Below are positions 59,588 to 62,182 of a stretch of 62,182 bases of DNA, one piece after another. How positions within the stretch are numbered: the first letter of the stretch is position 1; every line of letters begins with the position of its first letter. The notes beneath the pieces were generated by a model, which worked only from the letters and a program-made list of their open reading frames with translations, ran no database searches and was not told where the DNA came from. The translations under genes and the position numbers were made by a program. The DNA comes from Meiothermus sp. (GTDB lineage Bacteria > Deinococcota > Deinococci > Deinococcales > Thermaceae): positions 1 to 62,182 of the forward strand of contig NZ_JANWVH010000005.1 in the NCBI RefSeq assembly GCF_025056915.1. The letters run 5' to 3'.

Positions 59588-61615
59588 ATGTCGGAGAACC
59601 CCTTGCTGGAGATTCGCTACGACATTCCCTTCAGCGAAATCCAGCCCCAACACATCGAGCCTGCCATCCAAACCCTGCTTGCCCGTGCCGAAGAGGAGTT
59701 TCAGGCCATTCTGAGGGTGGAGGGGCCGCGCACCTTCGAAAATACTCTGCTGGCCCTCGACCGCTTGGGGGAAACCCTGGGCTACACCTTCACCCTGGTG
59801 GCCCACCTCGAGAGCGTGGTCTCGACTCCTGAGCTGCGCGCCGCTTACAACGCCATCATCCCCCCCATCACCGCTTTCAGCACCAAGGTGCAGATTTCCG
59901 CCGAGCTGTACCAGGCCCTCAAAGCCTTTGCGGCCACGCCCGAGGCTTCGCAGCTCTCCCCCGACTGGGCCCGCTTCCTCAAGCTGCGCCTGGACGAGTT
60001 CCGCCGCCAAGGGGCCGACCTCCCACCCGAAAAAAAGGCCCGCCTCGAGGCCCTCAACACCCGCCTTTCGGAGATAACCACCCAGTTCGAGCAAAACCTC
60101 ACCGACTCCACCGCCGGCTGGGAGCTTTACCTGGACGAAACCCAGGTGGCCGGGCTGCCCCCCAGCGCCCTCGAGGCCGCCCGCCAGAGCGCCGGCTCCA
60201 AAGGACGGGAGGGCTACCGCTTTACCCTGCAACAGCCCAGCTTCCTGGCCATCCAGACCTATCTGGACGACCCCGCCATCCGCAAACAGGTCTACCTGGC
60301 CTACTACACCCGCGCTACCGAGCCGGGCCGCGACAACCGCCCCCTGATCGAAGAAATTCTGGCTTTGCGCCGTGAAAAAGCCGAGCTGCTGGGCTATGCC
60401 AATTTCGCCGACTACGTGCTGGAAAACCGCATGGCTGGCAAAGCCGGAACTGCGCTCAAGTTTGAGCAGGATTTATGGGCGGCCTACGAACCCCACTTCC
60501 GCAAGGAGGTGGCGGGCCTGCAGGCTTTCCGGCAGGCGCTCGAGGGCCCCCAGGCCCCCCCTTTGGAACCCTGGGACATCGCCTATTACGCGGAAAAACA
60601 GCGCAAAGCGCTCTACGACTTTGACGAAGAAGAACTACGCCCCTACTTTGCCCTGCCCAACGTGCTGGAAGGCCTTTTCGAAATCGCACGGCGGGTGTTT
60701 GGCCTGGAAGTGCGTGAGGTCCAGGGCGTGGACACCTGGCACCCCGAGGTCAAGACCTACGAAATCTACCGCCAGGGCCAGCGCATATGCCGCTTCTTCA
60801 CCGACTGGCACCCCCGCGAGAACAAGCGCGGCGGGGCCTGGATGAACTCCCTCATCCGGGGGGTGCGCAGCGGCGAGACCACCGAACCCCACCTGGGCCT
60901 GATGTGCGGCAACCTGACCCCTCCGGTCGGCGAGCGGCCCGCCCTCCTCACCCACCGCGAGGTCGAGACCGTCTTCCACGAGTTTGGCCATCTGCTGCAC
61001 CTGGCCCTCTCGAGCGTCGAGGCGCGGAGCCTGGTTGGCACCCAGGTCGCCCGCGACTTTGTCGAACTGCCCAGCCAGATCATGGAAAACTGGTGCTGGG
61101 AGCGCGAAGCCCTCAACCTTTTTGCCCGCCACTACCAGACCGGAGAACCCATTCCGGACGCGCTTTTCGAAAAGATGCTGCGGGCCCGCAACTACTGGGC
61201 CGCCAACCTGGGCATGCGGCAGCTGTCTTTTGGCATGCTCGACCTCTCCCTGCACGTGCACTATACCCCAAGCGATGGCGACGTGATGCAGTATGCCCGT
61301 CAGGTGATGCAGCCTTTCGTGCCGGCCCCCCTGCCCGAAGACTACGCTTTTGTGGCCGGCTTTGCCCACCTTTTCGGGCATCCGGTAGGCTACGCAGCGG
61401 GTTACTATTCCTACAAATGGTCGGAGGTGCTCGATGCCGATGCCTTCTCGCGCTTCAAGGCCGAGGGCATATTCAACCGGCAGACCGGCGAGGACTTCAT
61501 CACCCACATTCTGAGCAAGGGCAATGCGGTAGACCCCGCCGAACTCTTCCGCCGCTTCCTGGGCCGCGACCCTGACCCCAAAGCCCTGCTGGCCCGTTCG
61601 GGGCTGCTGGACTGA
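59588..61615 (+). CDS. prlC: M3-family oligopeptidase (PrlC/oligopeptidase A-like)
   Basis: A 675-residue cytoplasmic zinc metallopeptidase that degrades short peptides. The zinc motif is HEFGH (His464, Glu465, His468), and the third ligand is the Glu in [12 protein letters not shown]. The substrate-gripping [19 protein letters not shown] loop near the C terminus matches oligopeptidase A and Dcp. The length agrees with the PrlC type rather than the shorter PepF type. It starts 45 bases after the aminotransferase stop but has its own -10 box. Confidence 0.93.
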   Translation: MSENPLLEIRYDIPFSEIQPQHIEPAIQTLLARAEEEFQAILRVEGPRTFENTLLALDRLGETLGYTFTLVAHLESVVSTPELRAAYNAIIPPITAFSTKVQISAELYQALKAFAATPEASQLSPDWARFLKLRLDEFRRQGADLPPEKKARLEALNTRLSEITTQFEQNLTDSTAGWELYLDETQVAGLPPSALEAARQSAGSKGREGYRFTLQQPSFLAIQTYLDDPAIRKQVYLAYYTRATEPGRDNRPLIEEILALRREKAELLGYANFADYVLENRMAGKAGTALKFEQDLWAAYEPHFRKEVAGLQAFRQALEGPQAPPLEPWDIAYYAEKQRKALYDFDEEELRPYFALPNVLEGLFEIARRVFGLEVREVQGVDTWHPEVKTYEIYRQGQRICRFFTDWHPRENKRGGAWMNSLIRGVRSGETTEPHLGLMCGNLTPPVGERPALLTHREVETVFHEFGHLLHLALSSVEARSLVGTQVARDFVELPSQIMENWCWEREALNLFARHYQTGEPIPDALFEKMLRARNYWAANLGMRQLSFGMLDLSLHVHYTPSDGDVMQYARQVMQPFVPAPLPEDYAFVAGFAHLFGHPVGYAAGYYSYKWSEVLDADAFSRFKAEGIFNRQTGEDFITHILSKGNAVDPAELFRRFLGRDPDPKALLARSGLLD

Positions 61616-61703
61616 AAATTGGGTCGTTTTTGTGCTCGATGAACGGTTCAGATGGTCTCATACCAACTTTGCTTGAACACTTTGCATACTATTGAAGCGG
61701 TGC

Positions 61704-61804
61704 GTTGAAGCAGGGGTTAGAGCGCAGGGGGCAGGTGTTGGAGACCTTCCACCTCCAACCACCCTCTGCCATCCTGTGTTTCCTTGAAAGTTGCCTGTAC
61801 GCCT
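61704..61804 (+). repeat. Second dispersed repeat family, copy B
   Basis: About 101 bases related to 16948-17051, with shared GGCAGGTGTTGGAGACC, CCTGTGT and terminal GTACGCCT. Its last base is followed without a gap by the left end of a MITE-like element, while copy A ends at the same GTACGCCT and is followed by unrelated DNA. Confidence 0.6.
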
Positions 61805-61908
61805 AGAGCGCTCTTCACATATTTGGAGCCATTCGACTATAAGAAAGCCTTGTCCTGGACAGAATAGTGGCCGCCTATCCAGGCTGCCACGACTGTTAAG
61901 GGCGCGAT
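61805..61908 (+). mobile_element. MITE-like palindromic element, 104 bp variant
   Basis: Left end AGAGCGCTCTTCACA and right end TGTTAAGGGCGCGAT. The centre is GTGGCCGCCT / AGGCTGCCAC with loop ATCC. It has the same length and layout as 49035-49138, so this deletion form has itself spread. Confidence 0.83.
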
Positions 61909-62117
61909 AAAGAATACCAAATCTCGCTAAAAGCCAGGCTTGAAGCCAGAATCGGGCCCTACGACCTGGAAGGGGCAGGTAGAACCCTGAAGGCAGCAAG
62001 TACCCTTGGCTGGACATTAACGCCTGGCTGCCGGGTGGCATCTCGTCCAGCTTGCCAGGGTCAGATAGCTTTGCTTAAGGGCTTGGATTCAGGAGGCTTT
62101 ATGTGTTACCTCGTCGT
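61909..62117. other. Intergenic region before window end
   Basis: No coding gene is recognised. ATACCAAATCTC at 61914-61925 is identical to the right arm, plus one base, of the palindrome at 62118-62140, so it may be a second half-site. Confidence 0.4.
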
Positions 62118-62140
62118 AGATTTGGTATTATACCAAATCT
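62118..62140 (+). promoter_or_regulatory. 23-bp perfect palindrome, operator candidate
   Basis: AGATTTGGTAT (62118-62128) and ATACCAAATCT (62130-62140) flank one central T. It contains TATTAT, which could be a -10 hexamer, and lies 33 bases before a gene start at the window end. This layout is typical of a repressor site. Confidence 0.6.
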
Positions 62141-62173
62141 CACCCAAAGTGACACCTAAGTTAGGATAGGGGA

Positions 62174-62182
62174 ATGAGTCGA
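62174..62182 (+). CDS. Start of a gene cut by the window end
   Basis: ATGAGTCGA follows TAGGAT by six bases, the spacing seen at leaderless starts here, and AGGGG is also present. Only three codons are visible, so no product can be named. Confidence 0.35.

Noticed and set aside
1..62182. CRISPR array, prophage or transposase gene
   Set aside because: No regularly spaced direct repeats, phage structural genes or transposase motifs were found on either strand.

Overview
The window looks like chromosomal DNA from a member of the Thermales, most likely Meiothermus. I infer this from the high G+C, the very frequent CTCGAG hexamer, many start codons 6-8 bases after a TANNNT -10 box (leaderless transcription), a SecD-SecF fusion, a bactofilin beside two M23 peptidases, and an Omp85/BamA protein together with Lpt-like genes but no lipid A genes in view. 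The genus is inferred from these traits, not proven.

Layout. 1-9.8 kb: a TPR membrane protein, BamA, an alpha/beta hydrolase, an Ate1/Bpt-type aminoacyl-tRNA-protein transferase, and a molybdenum oxidoreductase (FdhF/YdeP family) overlapping fdhD. 9.8-16.8 kb: DUF4342 protein, thiolase, a 34-residue membrane protein, rodA, tatA and a PadR-modABC molybdate uptake cluster with a palindromic operator candidate. 17-22.2 kb: two small cytochromes c and potABCD, read from a promoter divergent to a tRNA-Leu(CAG) gene. 22.5-30.1 kb: rimP-nusA-ylxR-infB, a stand-alone SecD periplasmic-domain paralogue, and secDF. 30.1-39.7 kb: guaA, a GNAT protein, ftsY, a Sua5-type gene, a PATAN-like protein, a LURP-one-like protein, apaG, an rRNA methyltransferase and a uridine phosphorylase. 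40-44.7 kb: M23 peptidase, bactofilin, M23 peptidase, then accD-accA. 44.7-49 kb: a large lipoprotein with the full active-site set of a copper-radical (galactose-oxidase-like) enzyme, divergent from a TetR regulator, then a DUF2214 gene preceded by a translationally coupled 35-codon ORF. 49.2-52.6 kb: phnDCE transporter. 52.9-61.6 kb: HAD phosphatase, cell-wall amidase, an LptA/LptD/LptF-like cluster, a DegT aminotransferase with a cysteine-rich insertion, and an M3 oligopeptidase.

Common themes. Molybdate uptake (modABC) can supply the molybdopterin enzyme, whose maturation needs FdhD. BamA, the Lpt-like proteins, SecDF, TatA, the amidase, RodA, bactofilin and M23 peptidases are all envelope-building functions of a two-membrane cell.

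The most unusual signal is a family of short palindromic elements: nine full, internally deleted or broken copies in 62 kb, with inverted ends AGAGCGCTCTTCACA / TGTGAAGAGCGCGAT, in length classes of about 195, 144 and 104 bp. They look like MITEs or REP-type mobile repeats. One copy has a 7-bp direct repeat at its borders and supplies the stop codon of the bactofilin gene. A second repeat family is present in two copies, one of them directly abutting a copy of the first. No transposase gene, CRISPR array or prophage was seen.
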